64,000 nucleotides of DNA from UBA10649 sp963700745 (GCA_963700745.1 CAVOYT010000001.1:372001-436000), one strand, 5' to 3'; counted from the stretch's first letter, positions 50,965 through 60,772 are shown. Translations and numbers: made by a program. The notes: generated by a model not told the origin, from the sequence alone.

Positions 50965-52323
50965 ATGGATCTCACCTTCCCGCCCGGCTTCGAGCTGGGC
51001 GTGGCTACCTCGGCGTGGCAGATCGAGGGCGACGTCGCCGGCCGCGGGCGCTGCAACTGGGACGACTTCGCCGAGATCCCTGGTGCCATCGTCGGCGGGG
51101 TCACGGGCGAGCCGGCCTGCGACCACGTTCATCGGCTGGAGGAGGATCTGGACCGCCTTTCATGGCTGGGCGTCGATGCCTACCGGTTCTCGATCAGTTG
51201 GGCACGAGTCATGCCCGACGGCACCGGGGCGCTGTCTGACGTTGGGCTGGGCTTCTACGACCGACTGATCGACGGCTTGCTCGCGCGGGGGATCAGGCCC
51301 GTCGCGACCCTCTTCCACTGGGATCTGCCCAGCCCTCTCGAGGCGGCCGGCGGCTGGCCGAACCGGGACACGGCGTTCCGGTTCGCCGACTACGCGCAGG
51401 CGATGGGCGAGCGCTACGCGGACCGGGTCGATCGCTGGGCCACCCTGAATGAGCCCTGGTGCTCCGCCTTCCTGGGCTACTGCGACGGCTACTTCGCCCC
51501 CGGCCGCAAGGAGCCCGGAGCGTCCCTGGCCGCGGCCTATCACCTGATCCTCGGGCACGGGCTCGCGGTGCAGCGACTGCGTGCGGCGAAGGCGCGCAAC
51601 CTGGGGATCGTCCTCAACCTCATCCCCGTGATCAGCGAGTCGCCCTCGATGGATGCGGCGGCGCGGCACGTCGACGGCACCCAGAACCGCCTCTTCCTCG
51701 ACCTCTTGGCCGGGAAGGGGATCCCGGCCGACCTGTTGGAATCCTGCTCGAGCGTCACGGACTGGGCGTTCGTGCGCGAGGAGGACAACCCGATCCTGTC
51801 CGAGCCGATCGACTGGCTGGGAGAGAACTACTACTCGGTGATGCGCGTCGCGGAGCCGGGTACGGTCACCACCGAGGCGGTTGGGCAGGACACTGCCGCG
51901 ATCCCCGCGTGCCCGCCGTTGCGCTTCGACCCGCACCCGCCCTTCACGGACATGGGCTGGGAGATCCTGCCCGAGGGCCTCGAACTGGCGTTGCGGAAGG
52001 CGACCGATCACCTGCCCGGCGTGCCGCTGTGGATCTGCGAGAACGGCGCGGCCGTGGCAGAGGTGATCGACACCGAGGGCGTGCATGACCCGGCGCGCAT
52101 CGAGTACCTCGACGATCACCTGCGTGCTCTCACCCGGGCCTGCGACAGGGGGTTCGACGTCCGCGGCTACTACGCCTGGAGCCTCATGGACAACCTCGAG
52201 TGGGCGTCAGGGTGGACGATGAAGTTCGGGCTCGTCCACGTCGATCCAGGGACCGGAGAACGGACTCCGAAGGACAGTGCGTACTGGTATCGAGGGGTCC
52301 TGGCCGGGCGCGGCGAGAGCTAG
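50965..52323 (+). CDS. GH1 family beta-glucosidase
   Basis: A 452-residue glycoside hydrolase family 1 enzyme with no signal peptide, so it should hydrolyse imported glucosides inside the cell. The acid/base Glu is in ATLNEPWCSAF near residue 160, and the nucleophile Glu in ICENGAAVAE near 358 (usually I/V-T-E-N-G, here Cys before Glu). Other markers are GVATSAWQIEGD at the N-terminus and the aglycone-site DNLEWASGW. It sits 6 bases after permease copy 1, inside the transport operon. Confidence 0.95.
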   Translation: MDLTFPPGFELGVATSAWQIEGDVAGRGRCNWDDFAEIPGAIVGGVTGEPACDHVHRLEEDLDRLSWLGVDAYRFSISWARVMPDGTGALSDVGLGFYDRLIDGLLARGIRPVATLFHWDLPSPLEAAGGWPNRDTAFRFADYAQAMGERYADRVDRWATLNEPWCSAFLGYCDGYFAPGRKEPGASLAAAYHLILGHGLAVQRLRAAKARNLGIVLNLIPVISESPSMDAAARHVDGTQNRLFLDLLAGKGIPADLLESCSSVTDWAFVREEDNPILSEPIDWLGENYYSVMRVAEPGTVTTEAVGQDTAAIPACPPLRFDPHPPFTDMGWEILPEGLELALRKATDHLPGVPLWICENGAAVAEVIDTEGVHDPARIEYLDDHLRALTRACDRGFDVRGYYAWSLMDNLEWASGWTMKFGLVHVDPGTGERTPKDSAYWYRGVLAGRGES

Positions 52324-52347
52324 CCTGACCAACGTGAGGCCGGCCGG

Positions 52348-53319
52348 ATGAGCGTCGAGGCACACGAGATCGTGCTGGTCCCCGAGCCGGAGCCCGCACT
52401 TCAGGCCGCGCATCGCCGGCTGAGCAGTCCCGTCGCGACCGCAATCGTCGTGGCCATCACGGTGCTCTGGACGGTTCCCACGGTCGGGCTCTTCATCACG
52501 TCGATCCGCCCGGTGTGGCTGAGCAAGGGGTCTGGCTGGTGGACCATCGTGACCGATCGCACCGTCACGTTCGACAACTACGCGCAGGTGCTCTCCGGCG
52601 GCGAGTCGTTCCCCGAGGGGATTGCGCCGTTCATGTTCAACACGGTCGCGATCGTCATTCCCGCGGCGATCGTCCCGATCCTCCTCGCCTGCATGGCGGC
52701 CTACGCGCTGGCGTGGATCCCGTTTCGAGGCGCGAGCGCGCTCTTCGTCGCCCTCGTGGCCCTGCAGGTGCTGCCGATCCAGATGGCCCTGCTGCCCCTC
52801 TTGACGATGTTCAGCAACGGCTGGAGCCTTGGTCCCATCCCGCTGTTCCCCAATCTCGACAACCCGGAGACGGGGCGGTCGCTGATGATGGGGACGTTCG
52901 TGCCGCTCTGGCTGGTGCACTCGGCCGTCGCCCTGCCCCTCGCCATCTTCCTGATGCACAACTTCATCGCCCGGCTGCCGCGGGAGATCATGGATGCAGC
53001 GCGGATCGACGGGGCCAGTCACTATGTGATCTTCCGGCGGATGGTCCTGCCGTTGGCTGTGCCGGCCATCGCGGCCTTTGCCATCTTCCAGTTCCTGTGG
53101 GTGTGGAACGACTACATCGTGGCCCTGACCTTCGCCGGCGGCACCTCCGACGTCGCCCCGGTCACCCCGTACCTGGCCAGGCTGGCCGGCAGCTTCGGGC
53201 TCAACGACCATCTGCTCACCGCGGGTGCCTTCGTCGCGATCATCGTTCCTGTCGCCGTGTTCTTCCTCCTCCAGAGGCACTTCGCTCGCGGCCTCGTGGC
53301 GGGCGCGGTCGACGGCTGA
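52348..53319 (+). CDS. sugar ABC transporter permease, AglG/MalG type (copy 2)
   Basis: A 323-residue paralogue of the permease at 49969. The two share the MSVEAHEI start, IPFxGA, LLPLLTMF-NGWSLGP, the FQFLWVWND segment and a near-identical EAA loop (here MDAARIDGASHYVIFRRMVL). The copy is intact with all membrane segments. It follows the glucosidase by 24 bases. It may be an alternative partner for the AglF-type permease or act with a binding protein encoded elsewhere. Confidence 0.92.
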   Translation: MSVEAHEIVLVPEPEPALQAAHRRLSSPVATAIVVAITVLWTVPTVGLFITSIRPVWLSKGSGWWTIVTDRTVTFDNYAQVLSGGESFPEGIAPFMFNTVAIVIPAAIVPILLACMAAYALAWIPFRGASALFVALVALQVLPIQMALLPLLTMFSNGWSLGPIPLFPNLDNPETGRSLMMGTFVPLWLVHSAVALPLAIFLMHNFIARLPREIMDAARIDGASHYVIFRRMVLPLAVPAIAAFAIFQFLWVWNDYIVALTFAGGTSDVAPVTPYLARLAGSFGLNDHLLTAGAFVAIIVPVAVFFLLQRHFARGLVAGAVDG

Positions 53320-53386
53320 CAGATCAACGCTCCGCGGACGCCGCCAATGGGCTGTGCGCGCATGGGTCCTGCGCCAGACTGTCCCC

Positions 53387-54070
53387 ATGCGAAATACGAC
53401 CATCAGCATTGACGGCGCTGACGTCCCCGGAGTCATCTCCATCCCCTCGTCCGGCTCTGGCCCCGGAGTGATCGTGGTCCAGGAGTGGTGGGGACTGGTG
53501 CCGCACGTCGTCGATGTGACTCAGCGGCTGGCCGCCGAGGGATTCGTCGCACTGGCGGTGGATCACTACCGCGGGGCGGAGACGACCGAGCCGGACGAGG
53601 CCCAGAAGCTGATGCTGGGCCTTGACATCGCGCAGGTCGCCCACGACTTCGCAGCGGCGGCGGATGACCTGCTGGCTCGGCCCGAGGTCGAGGGGGATGC
53701 CGTCAGCGTGATCGGCTTCTGCATGGGCGGGGGCCTCGCCCTGCTCGCGCCGACGGTGTCGGACGTGATCCGCTGCGCGACGGCCTTCTACCCGGCGATG
53801 CCATGGCCGCAGTACTCGCCCGACTGGAGTCGCTACGCCGGCAAGTCGGCGATGGTGCACAAGGCGGAGTCCGATGAGCCCGGCAACGGGCCGGCGATCG
53901 CCGAGTACGCGTCGGCTATCCAGGCCAGCGGCGGCACTGCAGAGCTCTTCGAGTACCCCGGCAGCGTGCACGCGTTCTTCAACGACGCTCGGCCAGAGGT
54001 CTACCAGGACGACCACGCTCGGCTGGCCTGGCGCCGGACCATCGACTTCATCCGTGCCTGCGCCGACTGA
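53387..54070 (+). CDS. dienelactone hydrolase family protein
   Basis: A 227-residue alpha/beta-hydrolase of the dienelactone hydrolase family. The nucleophile is the family cysteine in VIGFCMGGGLAL near residue 110, and the catalytic His is in YPGSVHAFFND near 193; the N-terminal VVQEWWGLVPHV is typical. The natural substrate is unknown; no chlorocatechol genes are nearby. ATG 53387 follows CAGACT by 6 bases, suggesting a leaderless start. Its 3' end overlaps the next gene's GTG start. Confidence 0.88.
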   Translation: MRNTTISIDGADVPGVISIPSSGSGPGVIVVQEWWGLVPHVVDVTQRLAAEGFVALAVDHYRGAETTEPDEAQKLMLGLDIAQVAHDFAAAADDLLARPEVEGDAVSVIGFCMGGGLALLAPTVSDVIRCATAFYPAMPWPQYSPDWSRYAGKSAMVHKAESDEPGNGPAIAEYASAIQASGGTAELFEYPGSVHAFFNDARPEVYQDDHARLAWRRTIDFIRACAD

Positions 54071-54760
54071 CCTCGCTGCCCTCGACGCCGCCATCTGCGA
54101 GTGTCGCCGATGCCCTCGACTGGTCGAGTGGCGCGAGCAGGTCGCGGTCACGAAGCGGGCGGCCTTCGCTGACGAGGAGTACTGGGGACGTCCGGTCCCC
54201 GGTTTCGGCTCGCTAGAGCCATTGATCTGGATTGTCGGCCTGGCTCCGGGCGCCCACGGCGCCGAACCGCACGGGCCGCATGTTCACCGGGGACCGCAGC
54301 GGCGACTGGCTGTACGGCGCACTGCACCGCGTGGGGCTGGCCGCCATCGGGACGTCGACCAGCCGCGACGATGGACAGCGGCTCGACCACGTGCGGATCA
54401 CCGCCGCCGTTCACTGCGCCCCGCCGGACAACAAGCCGACGACGCAGGAGCGCCATGAGTGCGCCACGTGGCTCGTGGAGGAGCTGAACCTCGTCGAGCC
54501 GACGGTGCGGGTGGTCCTGGCGCTGGGCGGCATCGCCTGGACCGCCACCCTTGCCGCCCTGCGTGAGTCCGGGTGGGAGGCGCGAGCGAGTGCCCTTCGG
54601 GCACGGGGCGAGCGCCTCGGCCCGTTCGCCTTCGGGTCGCCAGGTGACCCTGCTGGCCTCGTACCACCCCAGCCAGCAGAACACCTTCACCGGCCGGCTC
54701 ACCGAGGACATGCTGGACGACGTGCTGGGGCGGGCCAAGGCGGCGGCCGGCTTGCCCTAG
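54054..54760 (+). CDS. uracil-DNA glycosylase, family 5 type (two frameshifts)
   Basis: A UdgB-like family 5 uracil-DNA glycosylase in three frames. Frame one gives ICECRRCPRLVEWREQVA (two [4Fe-4S] cysteines) and IVGLAPGAHGA. Removing one C near 54262 continues NRTGRMFTGDRSGDWLYGAL and AVHCAPPDNKPTTQERHECA, with further cluster cysteines. A second shift near 54640 reaches VTLLASYHPSQQNTFTGRLT, the family's uracil-binding end. Joined length is about 235 residues. Motifs are intact, so sequence error is likely. GTG 54054 lies inside the previous gene's 3' end. Confidence 0.83.
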
Positions 54761-54763
54761 CCC

Positions 54764-54825
54764 GATGCGTCGTCACTCGTGGCGACCTCCAGGCCCTCCG
54801 AACCCGCCACGAGTGACGACGCATC
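54764..54825. terminator. perfect 21-bp inverted repeat
   Basis: Arms 54764-54784 and 54805-54825 are perfect complements (GATGCGTCGTCACTCGTGGC plus one base) around a 20-base loop. It starts four bases after the glycosylase stop and ends 29 bases before a tRNA gene. It can terminate transcription; its size also fits a mobile palindromic repeat. Confidence 0.75.
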
Positions 54826-54854
54826 GGTGGGGGCGGGTCGTATCGTGGGGCCAC

Positions 54855-54928
54855 GCCCCTGTAGTCCAACTGGCAGAGACACCCGGCTTAAACCCGGCAC
54901 AGTGAGGGTTCGATCCCCTCTGGGGGCA
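54855..54928 (+). tRNA. tRNA with anticodon TAA, class I size (tRNA-Leu by anticodon)
   Basis: A 74-nt cloverleaf. Acceptor GCCCCTG (54855-54861) pairs with TGGGGGC (54921-54927) with two G-U pairs; discriminator A is 54928. The anticodon loop CTTAAAC gives anticodon TAA (54889-54891), reading UUA. The anticodon stem has a C-C mismatch at its top and the D-stem only three pairs. The T-arm GAGGG-TTCGATC-CCCTC is perfect. The variable region is only 5 nt (54899-54903), whereas bacterial tRNA-Leu normally has a long class II arm. CCA is not encoded. Confidence 0.8.
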
Positions 54929-54989
54929 CTTTCCCGGTCATGAGGGGGTCCTGATTGGCGAAATGGGCTGCGTCAGTTAACGTGGATCC

Positions 54990-55820
54990 ATGCAGTCAAA
55001 CAACCCAGTCCTGACTCGGTACGAGAAGACCGATAAGTCCGGTTTCGCCTATGACGAGGGCGTCTCGGCGTACACCCAGGCCGCCACCGGCGGCGCCGGT
55101 GCGGCCGACACGAACGCCGCCTTCCAGCAGATCACCGCGGGCAGCGGTGCCCGGCTGACGATCAACGACGTCATCATCAAGACGTTCGCCGTGTTCGCCA
55201 TCACCGTGGTCTTCGCGGTTGCCGGCTGGAACCTCATCGAAACGATGCCGTGGCTGCTCTTCGTCGGCCTGATCGGTGGCCTCGCCCTCGGCTTCGTCAA
55301 CGCGCTCAAGAAGGTCCCGTCGCCGCCGCTGATCCTGCTGTACGCCGTATTCCAGGGCGTCATGCTCGGCGGCATCAGCAACTGGTACGCCGCTTACGCC
55401 GCGGGCAACGGTTGGAACGACATCGTCCTTCAGGCCGTCGTCGCCACGATGGTCACCTTCGGCGTCACCTTGACCCTGTACGTCACCGGCGTCGTGAAGG
55501 TCACCAAGAAGTTCGTCGGCATCCTCATCGTCGCCGCCGTCTCGTACCTGGTGCTCGGTCTCGGGTCGCTCATCTGGGCGATGTTCGGCGGAGGCGATGG
55601 CTGGGGGATCTACGGCACCGGCTTCGGGCCGATCGTCGCCGTCCTCGGCGTCCTGATCGCGGCCTTCTTCCTGTTCCTCGACTTCGAGGCGATCAGTCAG
55701 GGCATCAAGCTCGGCGCTCCGGAGCGCGAGTCTTGGCGCATGGCGTTCGGCCTGCTGGTCACGCTGATCTGGCTGTACCTGGAGTTCCTGCGCCTGTTCG
55801 CGATCCTTTCGCGCAACTAG
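54990..55820 (+). CDS. Bax inhibitor-1/YccA family membrane protein
   Basis: A 276-residue multi-pass protein with about seven hydrophobic segments after a soluble N-terminus of 60 residues. It resembles the Bax1-I/YccA family, in some cases calcium channels. The C-terminal LFLDFEAISQGIKLGAPERE and LYLEFLRLFAIL are characteristic, with the conserved acidic residues of the pH-sensor region. ATG 54990 follows TAACGT by 6 bases, so it is probably leaderless. Confidence 0.88.
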   Translation: MQSNNPVLTRYEKTDKSGFAYDEGVSAYTQAATGGAGAADTNAAFQQITAGSGARLTINDVIIKTFAVFAITVVFAVAGWNLIETMPWLLFVGLIGGLALGFVNALKKVPSPPLILLYAVFQGVMLGGISNWYAAYAAGNGWNDIVLQAVVATMVTFGVTLTLYVTGVVKVTKKFVGILIVAAVSYLVLGLGSLIWAMFGGGDGWGIYGTGFGPIVAVLGVLIAAFFLFLDFEAISQGIKLGAPERESWRMAFGLLVTLIWLYLEFLRLFAILSRN

Positions 55821-56128
55821 GGCAGCGCACGCCTCAATTCGACGAGGGCGTTCAGCACCGGATCCAGGTCCGGCTCGCTGGACGCCCTCGCTGCTTCCAC
55901 GTAGTCGCGGCCGAGAACGCCGATCATCGCCCCCAGCCCCTGGGGAGCCAGTCGGGGGAGAGCGGCATCCGGTGGGATCGAGTCGGAGAGCAGCCGGGTC
56001 TGGGCCACCAGGAACTGCGCGGTGTCGTGTACGGCGTCCGCCGAGGCGGCGACCCTGGTCAGCGGCATGGAGTTCAGGCGATCGACGATCCGCCCCAGTT
56101 CTCGTTCCACCTCGTGCAGATCGGCCAC
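55817..56128 (-). CDS. hypothetical protein
   Basis: A 103-residue, mostly helical soluble protein I do not recognise (starts MADLHEVERELGRIVDRLNS). No motifs, signal peptide or membrane segment. It lies 8 bases after the metallo-hydrolase gene on the same strand and is probably co-transcribed with it. The 3' end overlaps the convergent Bax1-like gene by four bases. Codon use looks coding. Confidence 0.6.
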   Translation of the reverse strand: MADLHEVERELGRIVDRLNSMPLTRVAASADAVHDTAQFLVAQTRLLSDSIPPDAALPRLAPQGLGAMIGVLGRDYVEAARASSEPDLDPVLNALVELRRALP

Positions 56129-56136
56129 GGAGCCGC

Positions 56137-56844
56137 TCAGCGCTTCCGGCTCAGGAAGCCGCGGACGGTCTCCCGCGCGTTGTCGCGGATCTCCGGACCG
56201 TGGGTGAAGGCGGCCACCTCGTACTCGACCTCCCCGAGCACGTGGGCGGACTGGTGGTTCTGGCGTGCGGACGTGCAGACCGCCGCGATCGGCCAGCTCA
56301 TGCGGGCAGCCATGTTGAAGATCGCGTCCCCGTGATCAGGACGCCGGAGCTCTCGTGCAGGAGTGAGACATGGCCGGGGGTATGTCCTGGCGTGTGCAGG
56401 ACGCGAATGCCGCCCGCGACGTCCAGGACCTGTCCGTCGACCAGCTCCGTGACGACAGGCACCGTGTCGAAACTGGCCATTGGACCCCGACTGAGCATCC
56501 GGCCGACTGTGGTGGGGGCACCGGGCGCGTTGTGACCAGCCCGGATGAAGGGCACGTCGTCGATGTGCACGTCGACACCCGAGGCGGACGACGCCGACAG
56601 GACCTCTCTTGCTCCGCCCGCGTGGTCGCCGTGAGCGTGGGTGAGGATGATCCTCGTGACGTCGGACGGACGCTTGCCGATGCCGGCGAGTGCGTCGACG
56701 ATCCGGCGCGGCGCCCGCTTGAGCCCGCAGTCCACCAAGGTCACCTGGCCGTCGTCGTCCAGGAAGGCGAACGAGTTGATGAAATCGCCCAAGCGTCGGG
56801 ATCCGGTACACCGCTGGCGCGAGCATGACGACCGGTGCTGCCAT
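56137..56844 (-). CDS. metallo-beta-lactamase-fold hydrolase (two frameshifts)
   Basis: An MBL-fold hydrolase. Frame one starts MAAPVVMLAPAVYRIPTLG; a shift near 56789 leads to DFINSFAFLDDDGQVTLVDC, the metal motif ILTHAHGDHAGGAREV and LHTPGHTPGHVSL; a second shift near 56330, in a run of Cs, returns to DAIFNMAARMSWPIAAV and the stop at 56137. Joined length is about 236 residues and all metal ligands are present. It is similar to glyoxalase II-like or quorum-quenching lactonase-like proteins; the substrate is unknown. Confidence 0.8.
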   Translation of the reverse strand: MAAPVVMLAPAVYRIPTLGRFHQLVRLPGRRRPGDLGGLRAQAGAAPDRRRTRRHRQASVRRHEDHPHPRSRRPRGRSKRGPVGVVRLGCRRAHRRRALHPGWSQRARCPHHSRPDAQSGSNGQFRHGACRHGAGRRTGPGRRGRHSRPAHARTYPRPCLTPARELRRPDHGDAIFNMAARMSWPIAAVCTSARQNHQSAHVLGEVEYEVAAFTHGPEIRDNARETVRGFLSRKR

Positions 56845-56874
56845 ACCGGCAGCCTACGGCGATAGTGTCGCGGG

Positions 56875-58246
<1,372 letters not shown>

Positions 58247-58407
58247 TCGCACCGCCGTCACCGCCCGCCTCCCCCGCTCAACGGAGACGGAACGGATCTG
58301 GCCTACGACGCCGGGGGGCTCGGTGGCGCCGGCAGCAGTGGCGAGCAGGTGTCCAGCGCAGCCTGGACGTCAGGATCCTGGCGGTCCAAGTCCCGCATCC
58401 CGACCGC
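58247..58407. other. junction region between actinobacterial and gammaproteobacterial-like sequence
   Basis: About 160 bases after the cbs stop without a supported gene. Upstream everything is actinobacterial in gene content; downstream everything looks gammaproteobacterial, and the first gene (gnd) begins only at its SGGEEG region. The exact join cannot be placed by eye. No direct repeat, tRNA or integrase marks it, which argues for an assembly join rather than integration. Confidence 0.55.
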
Positions 58408-59490
58408 TTCCTCGGGGTGGGCGTTTCCGGTGGCGAGGAGGGTGCTCGCCGGGGGCCGGCTATCATGCCCGGCGGCGATGCCGAGGCCTGGCCTCTGGTG
58501 CAGCCGTTGTTTCAGTCCATCGCCGCTCAGGTCGACGGTGTCCCCTGTTGCCAGTGGGTCGGCGACGGGGGGGCCGGTCACTACGTCAAGATGGTGCACA
58601 ACGGAATCGAGTACGGTGACATGCAGCTGATCGCCGAGGCCTATTTCTTGATGCGCCAAGGGCTGGCCATGACAGTGGACGAGATCCAGCGGGTGTTCGC
58701 CCGCTGGAACCAGGGAGTGTTGGATTCCTACCTGATCGAGATCACGGCAGACATCCTGGCCCGCAAGGACGCGGACGGCGAGCCTCTCATCGACAAAATT
58801 CTGGACGCCGCCGGCCAGAAGGGCACCGGCAAGTGGACCGGCATCAACGCCCTGGAGCTGGGCGTGCCCTTGACCCTGATCGGCGAGGCGGTATTCGCGC
58901 GCTGCCTGTCCGCAATGAAGCAAGAGCGCGGTCGGGCCTCGGAGCTGCTGCCCGCTCCGGGAGTGGTGTTCGAGGGCGAACGGGAGGTGTACGTGGAGGC
59001 CATTCGCGATGCCCTGTACGCCTCCAAGATCGTCTCCTACGCCCAGGGCTACATGCTGATGCGCGAGGCCTCCCGGGAGTTTGGATGGGCCCTGGACTAC
59101 GGCGGAATCGCCCTGATCTGGCGCGGCGGATGTATCATTCGCTCGCGCTTCCTGGACAATATCCACCAGGCCTATATCGCCGATCCGGCCCTCGAGAACC
59201 TGCTGTTGGACCCCTTCTTCCGTGGCGAAGTGGGCGCGGCCCTGCCCGGCTGGCGCAAGGTGGTGGTCCTGGCGGTGGAGCTTGGCGTCGCGGTGCCGGC
59301 GTTCGCGTCCGCATTGAGCTTTTTCGACGGTTACCGTTGCGGTCATCTGCCGGCCAACCTGCTGCAGGCCCAGCGCGACTACTTCGGCGCCCATACCTAC
59401 GAGCGGGTGGACAGGCCCCGCGGCGAGCGCTTCCACACCGACTGGACCGATGGCGGTGCCGGGGCCGCCTCCTCGGCCTACGAGGCCTGA
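58408..59490 (+). CDS. gnd: 6-phosphogluconate dehydrogenase, N-terminally truncated
   Basis: The C-terminal three quarters of decarboxylating 6-phosphogluconate dehydrogenase of the oxidative pentose phosphate pathway. Homology begins at FLGVGVSGGEEGARRGPAIM (position 125 or so of the full enzyme), then GGAGHYVKMVHNGIEYGDMQ with catalytic Lys, GTGKWTGINALELGVPLTLI and the end ERFHTDWTDGG. The NADP-binding Rossmann domain with its GxGxxG is absent upstream in every frame. A start codon call is therefore meaningless; the gene is cut by the apparent join. The remaining frame is intact. Confidence 0.9.
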   Translation, partial: FLGVGVSGGEEGARRGPAIMPGGDAEAWPLVQPLFQSIAAQVDGVPCCQWVGDGGAGHYVKMVHNGIEYGDMQLIAEAYFLMRQGLAMTVDEIQRVFARWNQGVLDSYLIEITADILARKDADGEPLIDKILDAAGQKGTGKWTGINALELGVPLTLIGEAVFARCLSAMKQERGRASELLPAPGVVFEGEREVYVEAIRDALYASKIVSYAQGYMLMREASREFGWALDYGGIALIWRGGCIIRSRFLDNIHQAYIADPALENLLLDPFFRGEVGAALPGWRKVVVLAVELGVAVPAFASALSFFDGYRCGHLPANLLQAQRDYFGAHTYERVDRPRGERFHTDWTDGGAGAASSAYEA

Positions 59491-59516
59491 GGCTAGGTCG
59501 GGGGCGAACCAGGGGA

Positions 59517-60398
59517 TCAGTCCAGGGCAAAGTTGATCGGCACCCGCAGCGGCCAGCGCCGGCGCTGCAGGGCCTCGGGTATGGGCTGGTAGCGGGCGAG
59601 CTTCTCCAGCGCCTCGGCCGCCGCCTTGTCCAGCAGCTTCGAGCCGGAGCTACGGCGGACCGACACGTCGGTTATGCGGCCGTCCGCCTGCACCACGAAG
59701 GCCACCAACGCCTGGCCTTCGTCGCCGCGGCGTCGCGCCCTCTTTGGGTAGAATTTATGCTGCTCGATGGCTCGGCGCAGTCCTTCCAGGTACTGTCGCT
59801 CCAGGGCGGCGACTGAGGCCTTGTCCGGACTCGACGGTTGACCCCGGGCGCCGCCTTGTCCCCGGCGCTGTCCGCCTGCCGGGCTGGTCGCGTCGGATCG
59901 GGTGGCGGCGGGCGCTTGCGCGGTCGTCGCCGGTTTGGGCTTCGGTGCTGGCTTCGGTTCGGGAGTGGGCTTCGGCTTGGGTTTGGGTTTGGGTTTGGGC
60001 TTCGGCTTCGGCTTCGGTTTGGGTTTGGGCTTGGGTTCCGGCTCGGACTCGGGCTTCGGTTCCGCCGAAGGCTCGGGCGCAGGCTCGGATTGCTCTACGG
60101 GTTCTGGTTCAGGCTCCTGCGCCGCTTCGGGTTGCGGTTCCGGCTCGCGCTCGGCAACTGGCACCGGTGGAGCTGGTTCCCAGGGCTGTTCCGCCGCAAC
60201 AACCTCCGCGGTCTCCTGGGGGGCGGCGCTTTGGAACATGGCCAGACTGACCGGGACCGGTCGCCCCTCGCCCTCCCCGGACGCCTCGCCGGTTGTGCGT
60301 AGCCCCGCGAGAACCGCTAGCAGCAACCCCAGGTGCAGCAGCACCGAGACCGTAAAGCCGAGGAAATGTCTGTGCCGGCGCGCCAGGTGGCTGCTCAT
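59517..60398 (-). CDS. tonB: TonB energy-transduction protein
   Basis: Links the ExbB-ExbD proton motor to outer-membrane receptors. One N-terminal membrane anchor (VSVLLHLGLLLAVLAGL, about 17-35) carries the conserved His. A long periplasmic Pro-rich spacer with about a dozen Lys-Pro/Glu-Pro dipeptides (about 90-165) follows, then the C-terminal TonB domain (EQHKFYPKRARRRGDEG, ending RVPINFALD). It has 293 residues. It closes the exbB-exbD-tonB operon with an ATGA overlap. An outer membrane is implied, unlike the actinobacterial part. Confidence 0.93.
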   Translation of the reverse strand: MSSHLARRHRHFLGFTVSVLLHLGLLLAVLAGLRTTGEASGEGEGRPVPVSLAMFQSAAPQETAEVVAAEQPWEPAPPVPVAEREPEPQPEAAQEPEPEPVEQSEPAPEPSAEPKPESEPEPKPKPKPKPKPKPKPKPKPKPKPTPEPKPAPKPKPATTAQAPAATRSDATSPAGGQRRGQGGARGQPSSPDKASVAALERQYLEGLRRAIEQHKFYPKRARRRGDEGQALVAFVVQADGRITDVSVRRSSGSKLLDKAAAEALEKLARYQPIPEALQRRRWPLRVPINFALD

Positions 60399-60772
60399 CG
60401 GGCCTCTTGGGTGACGATGCTCAGGCGCTCTAACCGCTCGAGCTTGAGCAGATCCACCACCGCCACGAAGCGCCCGAAGGGTACCCGGGAATCGACCCGC
60501 AGCACCACCGGGGTGCCCTTGGCCAGCGCCGCCAGTCGGGCGCGTAGCCCCTCGAGGTCCACCGGCTGTTCGCGGAAATAGATCTGCTCCCCCTGATCGA
60601 TGGCCAGCTCTACCCGTTCTTGTTCCTTTAGCTGCTCCTGGCTGCTGGCCTGGGGCAGCTTGATCTCCAGCTTGCCCTGGGCGATGAAGGTGGCCGTGGT
60701 TAGGACTATCGCCAGCAGCACCAGCATGATGTCGATGAACGGGATGACGTTGATGGTATTGAAGGGCTTCAT
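60395..60772 (-). CDS. exbD: biopolymer transport protein ExbD
   Basis: A 125-residue ExbD: short cytoplasmic start (MKPFNTINVIPFIDIMLVLL) with the proton-path aspartate in the single membrane helix, then a periplasmic domain (FREQPVDLEGLRARLAAL). It is of the compact group found with small ExbB proteins. Start and stop overlap exbB and tonB by four bases each, so the three are translationally coupled. Confidence 0.93.
   Translation of the reverse strand: MKPFNTINVIPFIDIMLVLLAIVLTTATFIAQGKLEIKLPQASSQEQLKEQERVELAIDQGEQIYFREQPVDLEGLRARLAALAKGTPVVLRVDSRVPFGRFVAVVDLLKLERLERLSIVTQEAR

Noticed and set aside
58303..59436. Minus-strand open frame of 377 residues opposite gnd
   Set aside because: The plus strand encodes intact 6-phosphogluconate dehydrogenase motifs; the minus frame is its shadow.
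59930..60040. Repetitive GGTTTGGGCTTC-like DNA considered as a CRISPR or minisatellite
   Set aside because: It is coding repeat for TonB Lys-Pro dipeptides; there are no spacers.
59744..60414. Several plus-strand open frames opposite tonB, rich in Gly/Leu/Phe
   Set aside because: They are complements of the Lys-Pro/Glu-Pro repeat and have no start signals or plausible protein character.
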